Shown piece by piece: positions 15,873 through 25,798 of a DNA stretch of 64,000 nucleotides. This DNA comes from JAAYYY01 sp964579295 (lineage in GTDB: Bacteria > Chloroflexota > Anaerolineae > Promineifilales > Promineifilaceae). The translations under genes and the position numbers were made by a program. Below the pieces are notes generated by a model that made no database searches, was not told the origin of the DNA, and worked only from the letters and a program-made list of their open reading frames with translations. The DNA lies in NCBI GenBank assembly GCA_964579295.1, contig CAZOGK010000008.1:53293-117292 (forward strand). Reading direction: 5' to 3'. Each line of letters opens with the position of its first letter. Within the stretch, counting starts at the first letter, position 1.

Positions 15873-16988
15873 ATGCGCAACCTGTGGATAGTACTGCTAT
15901 TCCTGCCGGCCTTCATTCTGGCCGCCTGCAACACGACGAACAACGACGAACCGACCGGCCCCGACAATGGCAGTTTGGAGCCAGAGACAACGCCCGCGCC
16001 CGGAGGCCCGCGCCCTGAGCTGACGCTGATGACGCACGACAGCTTCGACGCCAGCGAGGAAGTCATTGCCGCCTTTGAAGAGGCGCATAACGTCCGCCTG
16101 GTCCTGCTGCCGGCCGGCGACGCCGGCACCGCCCTCAACCAGGCGCTGCTGGCGCGCGACAACCCGCTGGCCGACGTCTTCTTTGGCGTTGACAACACCT
16201 TCCTCAGCCGGGCGCTGGAGGGGGACATTTTCGAGCCCTACCAGTCGCCGCTGCTGAGCGAGATCCCGGAGCGGTTCCACCTCGACCCTGACTACCGGCT
16301 GCTGCCCGTCGATTATGGCGATGTCTGTCTCAACTACGACGTGGACTGGTTCGCCGAAAATGAGCTGGCGCTGCCGGAGAGCCTGGCCGACTTGACCGAC
16401 GCGGCCTACCGTGACCTGCTCGTCGTCGAGAACCCGGCCACTTCCAGCCCGGGCCTCGCTTTCCTGCTGGCGACCATAGCCGAGTTCGGCGCGGAAGGCG
16501 ACTACACCTACCTCGACTTTTGGCGCGAGCTGCGCGCGAACGGCGTGCGCGTCACCAATGACTGGAACGAGGCCTATTACGGCCACTTCAGCGTCGCCGG
16601 CGATGGCGACCGGCCGCTGGTCGTCTCCTACGCCACCAGCCCGCCGGCCGAGGTCATCTTTGCCGACCCGCCGCGAGACGAAGCGCCCAGCGCCAGCATC
16701 ACGGCGCCCGGAACCTGCTTCCGCCAGGTGGAGTTCGTGGGCATCCTGGCCGGCACCGAGCAGCGCGAGCTGGCCGAGGCGCTGGTCGACTTCTTGCTGG
16801 GGCAGCAGTTCCAGGAAGATATTCCCCTGCGGATGTTCGTCTATCCGGTGAACGAGAACGCCGCGCTGCCCGAGGCTTTCGTGCTCTATTCGGACGCGGC
16901 GGAAGCGCCGGCCGCGATTGCGCCGGCGGAAATCGACGCCAACCGCGAAAGCTGGATTGACGCCTGGACCGATGTGGTGTTACGCTAG
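15873..16988 (+). CDS. thiB: Thiamine ABC transporter substrate-binding lipoprotein
   Basis: This 371-residue binding protein is anchored by a lipobox (LAAC, Cys17). The sequence LTLMTHDSFDASEEVIAAFEEAHNVRL, then GDAGTALNQAL and DVFFGVDNTFLSRAL, is diagnostic of ThiB; the C-terminal half contains LLPVDYGDVCLNYD. It would capture thiamine or its phosphates outside the membrane. ATG 15873 has AGGAG at the right distance. The permease and ATPase partners ThiP and ThiQ are not in the window; the following gene is instead a VUT-type transporter. Confidence 0.9.
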   Translation: MRNLWIVLLFLPAFILAACNTTNNDEPTGPDNGSLEPETTPAPGGPRPELTLMTHDSFDASEEVIAAFEEAHNVRLVLLPAGDAGTALNQALLARDNPLADVFFGVDNTFLSRALEGDIFEPYQSPLLSEIPERFHLDPDYRLLPVDYGDVCLNYDVDWFAENELALPESLADLTDAAYRDLLVVENPATSSPGLAFLLATIAEFGAEGDYTYLDFWRELRANGVRVTNDWNEAYYGHFSVAGDGDRPLVVSYATSPPAEVIFADPPRDEAPSASITAPGTCFRQVEFVGILAGTEQRELAEALVDFLLGQQFQEDIPLRMFVYPVNENAALPEAFVLYSDAAEAPAAIAPAEIDANRESWIDAWTDVVLR

Positions 16989-16990
16989 GC

Positions 16991-17029
16991 GCTACACCTG
17001 ACAGGTCTCCAAGACCTGTCAGGTGTAGC
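16991..17029. repeat. Perfect 18-base inverted repeat after thiB
   Basis: GCTACACCTGACAGGTCT (16991-17008) is the exact reverse complement of 17012-17029, with a three-base loop. It begins two bases after the thiB stop codon. There is no T run. It could act as a transcript-end stabiliser or partial terminator, and looks like one of the mobile hairpin elements that end genes in this genome. Confidence 0.8.
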
Positions 17030-17110
17030 CGGCATCCGGTAGCAGACAACCCGGAGAAAAACTGCGGCGGTCGCAGCCTACCCGCCTCATCAAAACAAGG
17101 AGAGAAGCCA

Positions 17111-17806
17111 GTGGCATCCCCCACCCAGGCGCGCAAAGCGGGCGCCTCCCTTTCCATCCCCCCCATTGCCATTGTCGTCGTCGCCGCCTATGCCGCCGCG
17201 CAGATGATGGCCGACATTACCAGTGTCCGCGTCGGCCAGGTGGCCGGCCGGGCCGTGGACATGGGCACCTTTGTCTATCCGATCACCTTTACCCTGCGCG
17301 ACCTGGTGCACAAGGTGCTGGGCAAGCGCAATGCCCAGGTGTTGATCATTACCGCCGCCGCCGTTAACCTCGTCATGGTCCTCTACACCTCGTGGACGGC
17401 GAGCGTGCCCGGCGACCCCGGCGCCGACCCGGACGGAACGTTTACCGCCGCCTACCGACTTGTCTGGGGCCCCTTGTGGCGTATCACCCTGGCCTCGATT
17501 ATCGCCGAGGTGGTCAGCGAGCTAGCCGACACGGAGGTCTACCACTGGTTCGTCACGCGGATTACCCGCGACAGACAGTGGCTGCGCGTCCTGCTCAGCA
17601 ACGGCGTCAGCGTGCCGCTGGACAACGCCATCTTCGCCGTCGGCGCCTTCGGCGCGCTGCCTGGCCTGCAGGATCACTTCCTCACCGCGCCCTGGGGCAC
17701 CGTCTGGGAGATATTCGTCTTTAACCTGCTGGTAAAGTTTGCCGTGACCCTGCTGAGCATGCCGCTCATTTACCTGGCGCCCGGCCGCCGGCACGGCGAA
17801 GATTAG
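17111..17806 (+). CDS. VUT-family (YhhQ-like) membrane transporter
   Basis: This 231-residue integral membrane protein has about six hydrophobic segments. The sequence DMGTFVYPITFTLRDLVHKVLGKRNAQ matches the conserved motif of the VUT/queuosine-precursor transporter family (YhhQ, COG1738), and LADTEVYHWF and SNGVSVPLDNAIFAVGAFGA are also typical. The start is GTG at 17111, with AAGGAG eight bases upstream. Known members carry queuosine precursors. Its position behind thiB under a TPP riboswitch raises thiamine or a precursor as an alternative substrate, although the hairpin before it may separate the units. Confidence 0.78.
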   Translation: MASPTQARKAGASLSIPPIAIVVVAAYAAAQMMADITSVRVGQVAGRAVDMGTFVYPITFTLRDLVHKVLGKRNAQVLIITAAAVNLVMVLYTSWTASVPGDPGADPDGTFTAAYRLVWGPLWRITLASIIAEVVSELADTEVYHWFVTRITRDRQWLRVLLSNGVSVPLDNAIFAVGAFGALPGLQDHFLTAPWGTVWEIFVFNLLVKFAVTLLSMPLIYLAPGRRHGED

Positions 17807-17889
17807 GATAGCTCTGAGCCCTGTGTCATACTATTCTGGAAATCTCGTATTGTATGTGAGAGCGGGACATCACATGACGGGAGGCTTCA

Positions 17890-18636
17890 ATGAGAAAGGG
17901 CGCACTTAGATTCCTGATTATAGTGACCTTGATAGCGACCCTGGCTATCCTACTGGTAGCGGCCACGATGGCTGATGGCGGCGGAACACCGGAGTCGCCT
18001 CAGCAGGAGGAGTTTGTCGAGTGGGATGGGACAGTCCTCACGGTCCGTCAAGTACCTGTCGGGTCAGAAGCGGAGCGGGAGTTCCTGATTGAGCATAGCC
18101 GGAAAAACCGCATGCTCCTCGATGCTGCTATGGACTACTCGCAACGTTACCAGGATGGTGGTTCGCCTGCACACGAGGTTATCGAAACCGAATACGGAAC
18201 AGTAACGACTGAGAGAACCATTACTGAGGGCAATCAGAGCAGCGCCACACCGGCTGAGGTCAGCGTAGAGGTCGAACATATCGAGACCCCACATGGGTTG
18301 ATCACCATTGAGACGCAGAGCTTTGGCGAGCATGACGAAGAGGCCGCCGCCAGGTCGGGTGGGCAACCTCTGGGGCTGAGCGAGTATACAGACGGCCTCT
18401 TCGCCAGTTGTGGCAGCAACGGCGTGGAGTTCAACTTCGGCTCTAACCAAACGCAACCAAGTTATGTGCTGAACTGGAGCGGGGGCTCGTTTGCCGATTA
18501 CGTTGTCTGCCCTTCGAGTTCCTGTTCGTTCAAGATTTCGACGAGTTGGTCTGCTTACTATACAACTGGAAGAGCCTTTACAACCTCACCTGGCTATGTC
18601 CACGGCTTCGGGTTTGATGATTATCGCTGCCACTAA
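17890..18636 (+). CDS. Exported protein of unknown function
   Basis: This 248-residue protein has an N-terminal hydrophobic signal or anchor (about 8-27) and no domain I recognise. Residues 30-150 are polar and acidic. The C-terminal 80 residues are Ser/Gly/aromatic-rich with four cysteines (SCGSN, VCPSSSC, YRCH) that could form disulfides. GGGAGG precedes the ATG. Base composition looks clearly lower in GC than flanking genes, as it does for the two genes that follow, suggesting acquisition as a unit. The gap to the sigma factor gene is only 11 bases, so it may be the sigma factor's target or sensor partner. Confidence 0.65.
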   Translation: MRKGALRFLIIVTLIATLAILLVAATMADGGGTPESPQQEEFVEWDGTVLTVRQVPVGSEAEREFLIEHSRKNRMLLDAAMDYSQRYQDGGSPAHEVIETEYGTVTTERTITEGNQSSATPAEVSVEVEHIETPHGLITIETQSFGEHDEEAAARSGGQPLGLSEYTDGLFASCGSNGVEFNFGSNQTQPSYVLNWSGGSFADYVVCPSSSCSFKISTSWSAYYTTGRAFTTSPGYVHGFGFDDYRCH

Positions 18637-18647
18637 TCGTTGACGGT

Positions 18648-19178
18648 ATGGCCACATCCAGCTTGCGTGTGTTGTTGGTGCGAGAGAAGGAACTGGATAG
18701 AGAGGCATTTCGCCTTCTCTACGAAGAACACGTGCATTCCGTTTACAGATACGTGGCTTACCGGCTGGGTCGCGACAACGCTCAGGATGTTACGGCAGAT
18801 ATATTTAGCAAAGCATGGGCCAGACGCGATAGCTTCCATCCCGATAAGGGAACTGCAAAGGCCTGGCTCTGGGCCATCGCTCGCCACGTCGTGATTGACC
18901 AGTATCGGAAGAGCAGCGCAACCCTGGTTCCGCTATCTGACGAGCTTGCGGCGACGAATAAGGTTTCCACCGAAGTAGAGCGCCGTGAAGCGTGGCGTCA
19001 CATTCACGATGCTTTGTGCCAGCTAGATGCTGTTGATCAGGACATCATCTCCTTGCGCTTTGGATCTGGGGAAACAAATCGCTCTATTGCGGCCGTCCTC
19101 GGGCTGTCAGAGGCGAATGTCGCTCAACGATTGAGACGGGCGCTGCGCAAAATGCGCGTCTACCTGGACGAAAAATGA
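18648..19178 (+). CDS. ECF-type RNA polymerase sigma factor
   Basis: This 176-residue sigma factor has region 2 (AFRLLYEEHVHSVYRYVAYRLGRDNAQDVTADIFSKAW, about 20-56, then TAKAWLWAIARHVVIDQYR) and region 4 (LDAVDQDIISLRFGSGETNRSIAAVLGLSEANVAQRLRRALRKMR, about 125-170). It lacks regions 1 and 3, as expected for ECF sigma factors that transcribe small stress or envelope regulons. The stop overlaps the next gene start (ATGA), pairing it with a membrane protein that is probably its anti-sigma factor. Confidence 0.9.
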   Translation: MATSSLRVLLVREKELDREAFRLLYEEHVHSVYRYVAYRLGRDNAQDVTADIFSKAWARRDSFHPDKGTAKAWLWAIARHVVIDQYRKSSATLVPLSDELAATNKVSTEVERREAWRHIHDALCQLDAVDQDIISLRFGSGETNRSIAAVLGLSEANVAQRLRRALRKMRVYLDEK

Positions 19179-19702
19179 AGCAACTACCAGACGACGAGTT
19201 CGATAAATGGCTTAACGCCATCGAGCACGGAGAGGAGATTCCACCAACGCTTGCGCCGGACGATGCTGCCGACCTGCGCTTCGCCCGGCGTCTCTTTGGC
19301 CTTCGCGCTGCTGCTCCACAACCAGTCTTTCCTGATCTGGCCCGCTCCCAACAACGTTTGACCGGCCAGCGGGCGTGGCGGCTGGCAGCGGCTGCCTTGT
19401 TCGTGCTCCTGATGCTTGCCGCCGCTATCAGCAGTTCAGGGAGTGCCAGAGCACAAATCCTAAAGTCACTTGGTGTGACCGACGATGATTCCTGGTTCTC
19501 TCCCGTGCCGGTCATCTTTGAAGGGCGCCGTTATGAAGGGGAAGCGTTCAACTCTCTTTACAGGGCACAGCTGCAGGAAGTGGATCTGGTGCTGGTACCG
19601 GATGAAGATGAGGATGGAAATCCGATCCTGTACGCTTTTCGGAGTCCAGAAGAGGCCCGCCAGTTTCTAATTAAGACGCGAGGCATACCGCCGGGCCCGT
19701 AG
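19175..19702 (+). CDS. Probable membrane anti-sigma factor
   Basis: This 175-residue protein has a cytoplasmic N-terminus (1-67), a single membrane segment (about 68-88) and an extracytoplasmic tail of about 85 residues. It overlaps the ECF sigma gene by ATGA, the usual arrangement for a cognate anti-sigma factor. No zinc-finger HxxxCxxC motif is present, so it would be a non-ZAS type. The tail ends with a DLVLVPDEDEDGNPILYAF segment of unknown fold. The assignment rests on position and topology. Confidence 0.65.
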   Translation: MKQLPDDEFDKWLNAIEHGEEIPPTLAPDDAADLRFARRLFGLRAAAPQPVFPDLARSQQRLTGQRAWRLAAAALFVLLMLAAAISSSGSARAQILKSLGVTDDDSWFSPVPVIFEGRRYEGEAFNSLYRAQLQEVDLVLVPDEDEDGNPILYAFRSPEEARQFLIKTRGIPPGP

Positions 19703-19731
19703 CCCACTATGGGCGATAAGAAACCGAAGAC

Positions 19732-20775
<1,044 letters not shown>

Positions 20776-20786
20776 TGGCTGGGATG

Positions 20787-20813
20787 AAAAAAGCCCCGGC
20801 CTGGAGCCGGGGC
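20787..20813 (-). terminator. Intrinsic terminator between sufT and rlmN
   Basis: On the minus strand GCCCCGGC pairs with GCCGGGGC around a five-base loop and is followed by six T. It ends the sufR-sufT transcript, 18 bases past the sufT stop codon. Confidence 0.85.
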
Positions 20814-20830
20814 CGCCTGCATGGGCATTG

Positions 20831-21133
20831 CTAGAAGAGTCCCCAGTCGCCCCCGGCGCCCTCTTCCATTAGCGACGGGTCCCACAGCTCGGTGCCCATC
20901 TCCACCGTGGCCCGCATGCCGCTGGCCTGGGTCGCCTTGACCCGCACCTGCTCGATGAGCTGCGGCGCGTAAGGGCAGAAGGGGGTGGTCATGATCATGA
21001 CGATGTGGGGGTTACCCTCGTCGTCAATCTCCAGGTTGCGGATGAGGCCGAGCTCGACCACGTTGAGGCCAATCTCCGGGTCGATCACCTCGCGCAGGGC
21101 CTCCATGATTTCTTCGTCTTTACTGGTAATCAT
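20831..21133 (-). CDS. sufT: MIP18/DUF59 family iron-sulfur assembly protein
   Basis: This is a 100-residue single-domain protein. IMEALREVIDPEIGLNVVELGLIRNLEID is the DUF59 signature, and MIMTTPFCPYAPQLIEQV carries the conserved cysteine. Proteins of this family (SufT, PaaD, CIA2-like) help deliver or mature Fe-S clusters. It overlaps sufR by ATGA and is divergent from sufCBD, supporting the SufT role. Confidence 0.85.
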   Translation of the reverse strand: MITSKDEEIMEALREVIDPEIGLNVVELGLIRNLEIDDEGNPHIVMIMTTPFCPYAPQLIEQVRVKATQASGMRATVEMGTELWDPSLMEEGAGGDWGLF

Positions 21134-21807
21134 TCCTCATTATCCTTTTGGCGGCGGCGCTGGCCAGAGTCGGCGTTAACGGCCGACGGGGGAACAAATG
21201 AAAATTCGCAGCAGCTATCCCCGCCGAGCATACAGCTATGCTGCTCTACTTCAGTATTCAGGACGGCAATCATCAGGTCGCGGTCGAGATTGCAGATCTC
21301 CGCGTGCTCGCTCCCCAGCGAGCGGTAGGGGCAGCTATATTCGGTGAGATGGTAGCGGCCGTCACGCTTCTCCCAGCGGGCCAGGAAGCCCTCCTCGGCC
21401 AGCAGCTCCACCAGATAGGCCACGCGGCCTTCGAAGCTCAGCGACTCAAAGTCGGCGCGGTGCTCCGCCACAATCGTCTCGACCACGCCGCGGAAGATAT
21501 TGCGCACCACGTCGGGCGGGAACTGCTGCTTCAGCGCTTCCAGCAGCCGCTGGCTGAGCGTGGCATAGCGCTTGGGAAATAGCTCCAGCCCTTTCTCGCT
21601 GAGGCTATAGACGTGATAGGGACGGCCCACCTTGCGCCGCACGCTCTCCAGCTCCAGCAGGGAGTCGGCCTGCAGCGCATTGAGGTGGTGGCGGACGGTG
21701 ACCGGCGAGACGTCGGCTGCTTCCGCCAGCTCGTTGACCGTCGCCTGGTGGCGCTGCCGAATGGTACGCAAGATGATGTCGCGGGTCGTTACCTTATGGT
21801 TGTCCAT
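21130..21807 (-). CDS. sufR: SufR-type Fe-S-sensing transcriptional repressor
   Basis: This 225-residue regulator has an N-terminal ArsR/DeoR-like helix-turn-helix (TRDIILRTIRQRHQATVNELAEAADVSPVTVRHHL). Its C-terminal half carries a cysteine array (SCPY, ICNLD, SCMLGG, SCCEF) expected to bind a 4Fe-4S cluster, as in cyanobacterial and mycobacterial SufR. Holo-SufR represses suf genes when clusters are sufficient. The frame opens at 21945, but MDNHKVTTRD at 21807 is the natural start and leaves room for the promoter at 21917-21945. It faces sufC across a shared regulatory gap. Confidence 0.9.
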   Translation of the reverse strand: MDNHKVTTRDIILRTIRQRHQATVNELAEAADVSPVTVRHHLNALQADSLLELESVRRKVGRPYHVYSLSEKGLELFPKRYATLSQRLLEALKQQFPPDVVRNIFRGVVETIVAEHRADFESLSFEGRVAYLVELLAEEGFLARWEKRDGRYHLTEYSCPYRSLGSEHAEICNLDRDLMIAVLNTEVEQHSCMLGGDSCCEFSFVPPSAVNADSGQRRRQKDNEE

Positions 21808-21916
21808 GCCAGATTTCACGATACAATCCCTGGACGCTATTGTGGCATCCCGCAGGGCGGGGCCGGCCGGCGACGCGCACCGTACCAGGCTGAGAATCCG
21901 CCGCCACGATGGGCAG

Positions 21917-21945
21917 ATTCTAGCACGCCCCCTGGCTTTTGTCAA
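21917..21945 (-). promoter_or_regulatory. sufR-sufT promoter
   Basis: On the minus strand TTGACA (21945-21940) and TAGAAT (21922-21917) have exactly 17 bases between them. The start site would be near 21910. Confidence 0.7.
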
Positions 21946-21956
21946 TTTGTGCTATT

Positions 21957-21976
21957 TTTATGATTATTATCATAAA
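21957..21976. promoter_or_regulatory. Palindrome between the divergent suf promoters, probable SufR operator
   Basis: TTTATGAT and ATCATAAA are perfect eight-base inverted arms separated by TATT. The element lies between the two -35 boxes, in an AT-rich pocket, where one bound repressor could block both promoters. SufR binding is inferred from position. Confidence 0.65.
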
Positions 21977-21978
21977 TA

Positions 21979-22007
21979 TTGACCCTGTGATCCCCCTGTG
22001 ATATACT
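21979..22007 (+). promoter_or_regulatory. sufCBD operon promoter
   Basis: TTGACC (21979-21984) and TATACT (22002-22007) are spaced by 17 bases. The spacer holds a direct repeat CCCTGTGAT (21983-21991 and 21994-22002) that overlaps both boxes. The leader to the sufC start would be about 87 bases. Confidence 0.75.
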
Positions 22008-22100
22008 CGAGGCTGCTCGACGATAGGCAAATGGAACGACCATGCCTGCCTGCGGCGCCATGCCTCAGGAATCTGGGTAGCAAAGGAGATTGTAGAATCG

Positions 22101-22880
<780 letters not shown>

Positions 22881-24320
22881 ATGACGGATCTATTTGAACG
22901 CCAGGACCTGACCGAGGAAGAAGTTGTCGCCGTCGTCAACGCCGATTACGCGTCGAAGTATGGCTTTGCCGACGACGAGGACTATGTCTTCAAGGCCGAG
23001 CGTGGCCTGAGCGAAGAGGTCGTGCGCTCGATAAGCATGATGAAGAACGAGCCGGAATGGATGCTGGAGCTGCGCCTCAAGGCGCTGCAGCATTTCCTGG
23101 AGCGCCCGATGCCTGAGTGGGGCGCTGACCTGAGCGGCATCGACTTCGACAACATCTACTACTACATTAAGCCGGCGCCGCAGCAAGAAGACGACTGGGA
23201 CGACGTGCCCGAATACATCAAGCGCACCTTCGACAAGCTGGGCATCCCCGAGGCGGAGCAGAAGTTCCTCTCTGGCGTGGCGGCCCAGTATGAGTCCGAG
23301 GTCGTCTATCACAACATCAAGAAGGAGCTGGAGGATAAGGGCGTCATCTTCCTCGGTATGGACGAGGGACTGCGCCAGTATCCCGAGCTGGTACGCGAAT
23401 ACTTCACCACCATCATCCCCCACAACGACAACAAGTTCGCGGCGCTCAACACTGCCGTCTGGTCGGGTGGTAGCTTTATCTACGTGCCGCCGGGCGTGCA
23501 CGTGGAGATGCCGCTGCAGGCCTACTTCCGCATTAACGCCAAGAACGTGGGCCAGTTTGAGCGCACCCTGATCATCGTGGATGAAGGGGCTTACGTGCAC
23601 TACGTCGAGGGCTGCACCGCGCCCATCTATACCTCTGACTCGCTGCACTCGGCTGTGGTCGAGATCGTCGTCAAGAAGGGCGGCCGCTGCCGCTACACCA
23701 CCATCCAGAACTGGTCGAACAACGTCTACAACCTGGTCACCAAGCGCGCCGTCGCCTACCAGGACGCGACGATGGAGTGGGTGGACGGCAACCTGGGCTC
23801 GAAGGTGACGATGAAATACCCCGCCGTCTACCTCATGGAAGAGGGCGCGCACGGCGAGATTCTCTCCATTGCCTTCGCCGGCACGGGCCAGCACCAGGAC
23901 GCCGGCGGTAAGGTGGTGCACGTGGCGCCGCGGACCAGCAGCCGCATTATCTCGAAGTCGATTTCCAAGGCCGGTGGCCGCAGCTCCTATCGCGGCCTGC
24001 TCAAAGTGCACGAGGGCGCGGAAGGCTCGCGCTCCAACGTCGTTTGCGACGCGCTGCTGCTGGACGACAAGAGCCGTTCCGACACCTATCCCTACATCGA
24101 GATTGACGAGGCCGACGTGACCATCGGTCACGAGGCGTCCGTCAGTAAGGTCGGCGAAGAGCAGCTCTTCTATCTGATGAGCCGTGGCATTGACGAGCAG
24201 ATGGCAAATACCCTCATCGTCAACGGCTTCATCGAGCCGCTCGTCAAGGAGCTGCCGATGGAGTACGCCATTGAGATGAACCGCCTCATCCAGCTCCAGA
24301 TGGAAGGCTCGATTGGTTAG
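22881..24320 (+). CDS. sufB: Fe-S cluster scaffold protein SufB
   Basis: This 479-residue scaffold subunit has the beta-helix core sequence VEMPLQAYFRINAKNVGQFERTLIIVDEGAYVHYVEGCTAP and the C-terminal region RSDTYPYIEIDEADVTIGHEASVSKVGEEQLFYLMSRG. The latter contains the conserved glutamate and histidine region used with SufD for cluster building. The length is normal for the family. The start follows sufC immediately, and the stop shares a base with the sufD start. Confidence 0.97.
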   Translation: MTDLFERQDLTEEEVVAVVNADYASKYGFADDEDYVFKAERGLSEEVVRSISMMKNEPEWMLELRLKALQHFLERPMPEWGADLSGIDFDNIYYYIKPAPQQEDDWDDVPEYIKRTFDKLGIPEAEQKFLSGVAAQYESEVVYHNIKKELEDKGVIFLGMDEGLRQYPELVREYFTTIIPHNDNKFAALNTAVWSGGSFIYVPPGVHVEMPLQAYFRINAKNVGQFERTLIIVDEGAYVHYVEGCTAPIYTSDSLHSAVVEIVVKKGGRCRYTTIQNWSNNVYNLVTKRAVAYQDATMEWVDGNLGSKVTMKYPAVYLMEEGAHGEILSIAFAGTGQHQDAGGKVVHVAPRTSSRIISKSISKAGGRSSYRGLLKVHEGAEGSRSNVVCDALLLDDKSRSDTYPYIEIDEADVTIGHEASVSKVGEEQLFYLMSRGIDEQMANTLIVNGFIEPLVKELPMEYAIEMNRLIQLQMEGSIG

Positions 24321-25651
24321 TGAGCGATAGAGATATGACGATCAACCTGGCAAATACAGAAACCACCTATAGCAGAGAAGCCGTCGAACAGCTTTCGGCT
24401 ATGTTTGGCGAGCCGGACTGGATGCGCGAGCTACGGCTGCGCGCCTGGGACCAGTTCGCGCAGACGCCCGTGCCTACCACTCAGGACGAGCCCTGGCGGC
24501 GCACCGACCTGCGCCGCTTCCGACTGGACCAGTTCGGTCCCTCGCTGAACGGCGCCGGCGCCGGCGTGGAAGTGCCGGCCTACCTGGCCGAGCAGCTCAC
24601 CGAGGACCAGGCCGGCGGCGTGCTGGTCGAGGTCAATGGTGTTGTCACCAAGTACGAGCTGAGTGATGAGCTGAAGCAGCAAGGTGTCATCTTCACCGAC
24701 ATGCACACCGCCGTGCGCGAGCATCCGGAGTTGGTGCAGCGCTACTTCATGACCCAGTCCGTGCGGCCTGACGAAGGCAAGTTCGCCATGCTGCACGCCG
24801 CCTTCTGGCGCGGCGGCACCTTTGTCTACGTGCCGCGCAACGTCAAGGCGGCCGCGCCGCTGCACAGCGCCCTCTGGGCCGTCAACGGCAATACCTATAC
24901 CCACACTCTCGTCGTCCTCGAAGAGGGCGCGGAAGCCACGGTCATCGACGAATACGCCTCGGAGACCGGCAGCGCGCCGGCGCTGCATAACGGCGTTATC
25001 GAGCTGATTGTCGGCGATGCCGCCAGCCTCATCTACGTCAACCTGCAGGACTTTGGCGAAAACACCTGGCTGTTCACCCATGAGCGCGGCCGGGTGGGGC
25101 GTGACGCCCGCCTGGACTGGGTGATTGGCGCTATGGGCACGCGCCTCAGCAAGTCGTTCCAGACGGCTGAGCTGGACGGACGGGGTAGCTGGGCGCGCAT
25201 GTCCGGCCTCTTCTTCGTCAACGGACGCCAGCACTTCGATCTGGACACGCAGCAGAACCACAATGCGCCGGACACGGTGAGCGACCTCCTCTACAAAGGC
25301 GCGCTCAAGGACCGCGGCCGCTCGGTGTGGCAGGGTATGATTAAAGCGCTTCCCGACTCGCAGCGTATCGACGGCTTTCAGGCTAACCGCAATCTGCTCC
25401 TGGACCGGACGGCGCGCGCCGACTCTATCCCCGGCCTGGAGATTGAGGCCGACGACGTGCGCTGCACCCATGCCTCGACGGTCGGCCATCTCGACGAGCT
25501 GGAGATCTTCTACCTGATGAGCCGCGGTATCGACCGCGAGACGGCTATCCGCATGATTGTCCAGGGCTTCTTCGATCCGGTCATGCAGCGCGTTCCCTTT
25601 GCAGGGGTGCGCGAGCGCATTGCCGGCCGCATCCTGGATAAGATGGGGTAA
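24320..25651 (+). CDS. sufD: Fe-S cluster assembly protein SufD
   Basis: This 443-residue SufB paralogue completes the SufBC2D complex. RGGTFVYVPRNVKAAAPLHS, YKGALKDRGRSVWQGMI and DDVRCTHASTVGHLDELEIFYLMSRGIDRETA are conserved SufD segments. The start is probably the GTG at 24320, overlapping the sufB stop by one base and having GGAAGG upstream; an ATG at 24335 is the alternative. It ends 147 bases before the sulfurtransferase, with two hairpins in between. Confidence 0.95.
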   Translation: MSDRDMTINLANTETTYSREAVEQLSAMFGEPDWMRELRLRAWDQFAQTPVPTTQDEPWRRTDLRRFRLDQFGPSLNGAGAGVEVPAYLAEQLTEDQAGGVLVEVNGVVTKYELSDELKQQGVIFTDMHTAVREHPELVQRYFMTQSVRPDEGKFAMLHAAFWRGGTFVYVPRNVKAAAPLHSALWAVNGNTYTHTLVVLEEGAEATVIDEYASETGSAPALHNGVIELIVGDAASLIYVNLQDFGENTWLFTHERGRVGRDARLDWVIGAMGTRLSKSFQTAELDGRGSWARMSGLFFVNGRQHFDLDTQQNHNAPDTVSDLLYKGALKDRGRSVWQGMIKALPDSQRIDGFQANRNLLLDRTARADSIPGLEIEADDVRCTHASTVGHLDELEIFYLMSRGIDRETAIRMIVQGFFDPVMQRVPFAGVRERIAGRILDKMG

Positions 25652-25656
25652 GGTGG

Positions 25657-25694
25657 GGCGGGTTTGTTACCCGCCGTCGGGTCGAAGACCCGAC
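25657..25694. repeat. Two adjacent inverted repeats after sufD
   Basis: GGCGGGT/ACCCGCC (25657-25675, five-base loop) is followed directly by GTCGGGTC/GACCCGAC (25676-25694, three-base loop). They occupy the sufD-sulfurtransferase gap and may be transcript-stabilising or mobile hairpin elements. Confidence 0.7.
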
Positions 25695-25798
25695 CTACCG
25701 GGGTGCGAACTACAAGGCGGTGGCTGGCGGCGGGGAACCGTTGTCCTGCCACCGCTTTTCATCATTAGAGGCGCCGACACATAGTAAAGGAGACCGCG

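Noticed and set aside
22890..24131. 413-codon open frame antisense to sufB
   Set aside because: His/Val/Asp-rich translation typical of antisense to GC-rich genes; sufB is certain.
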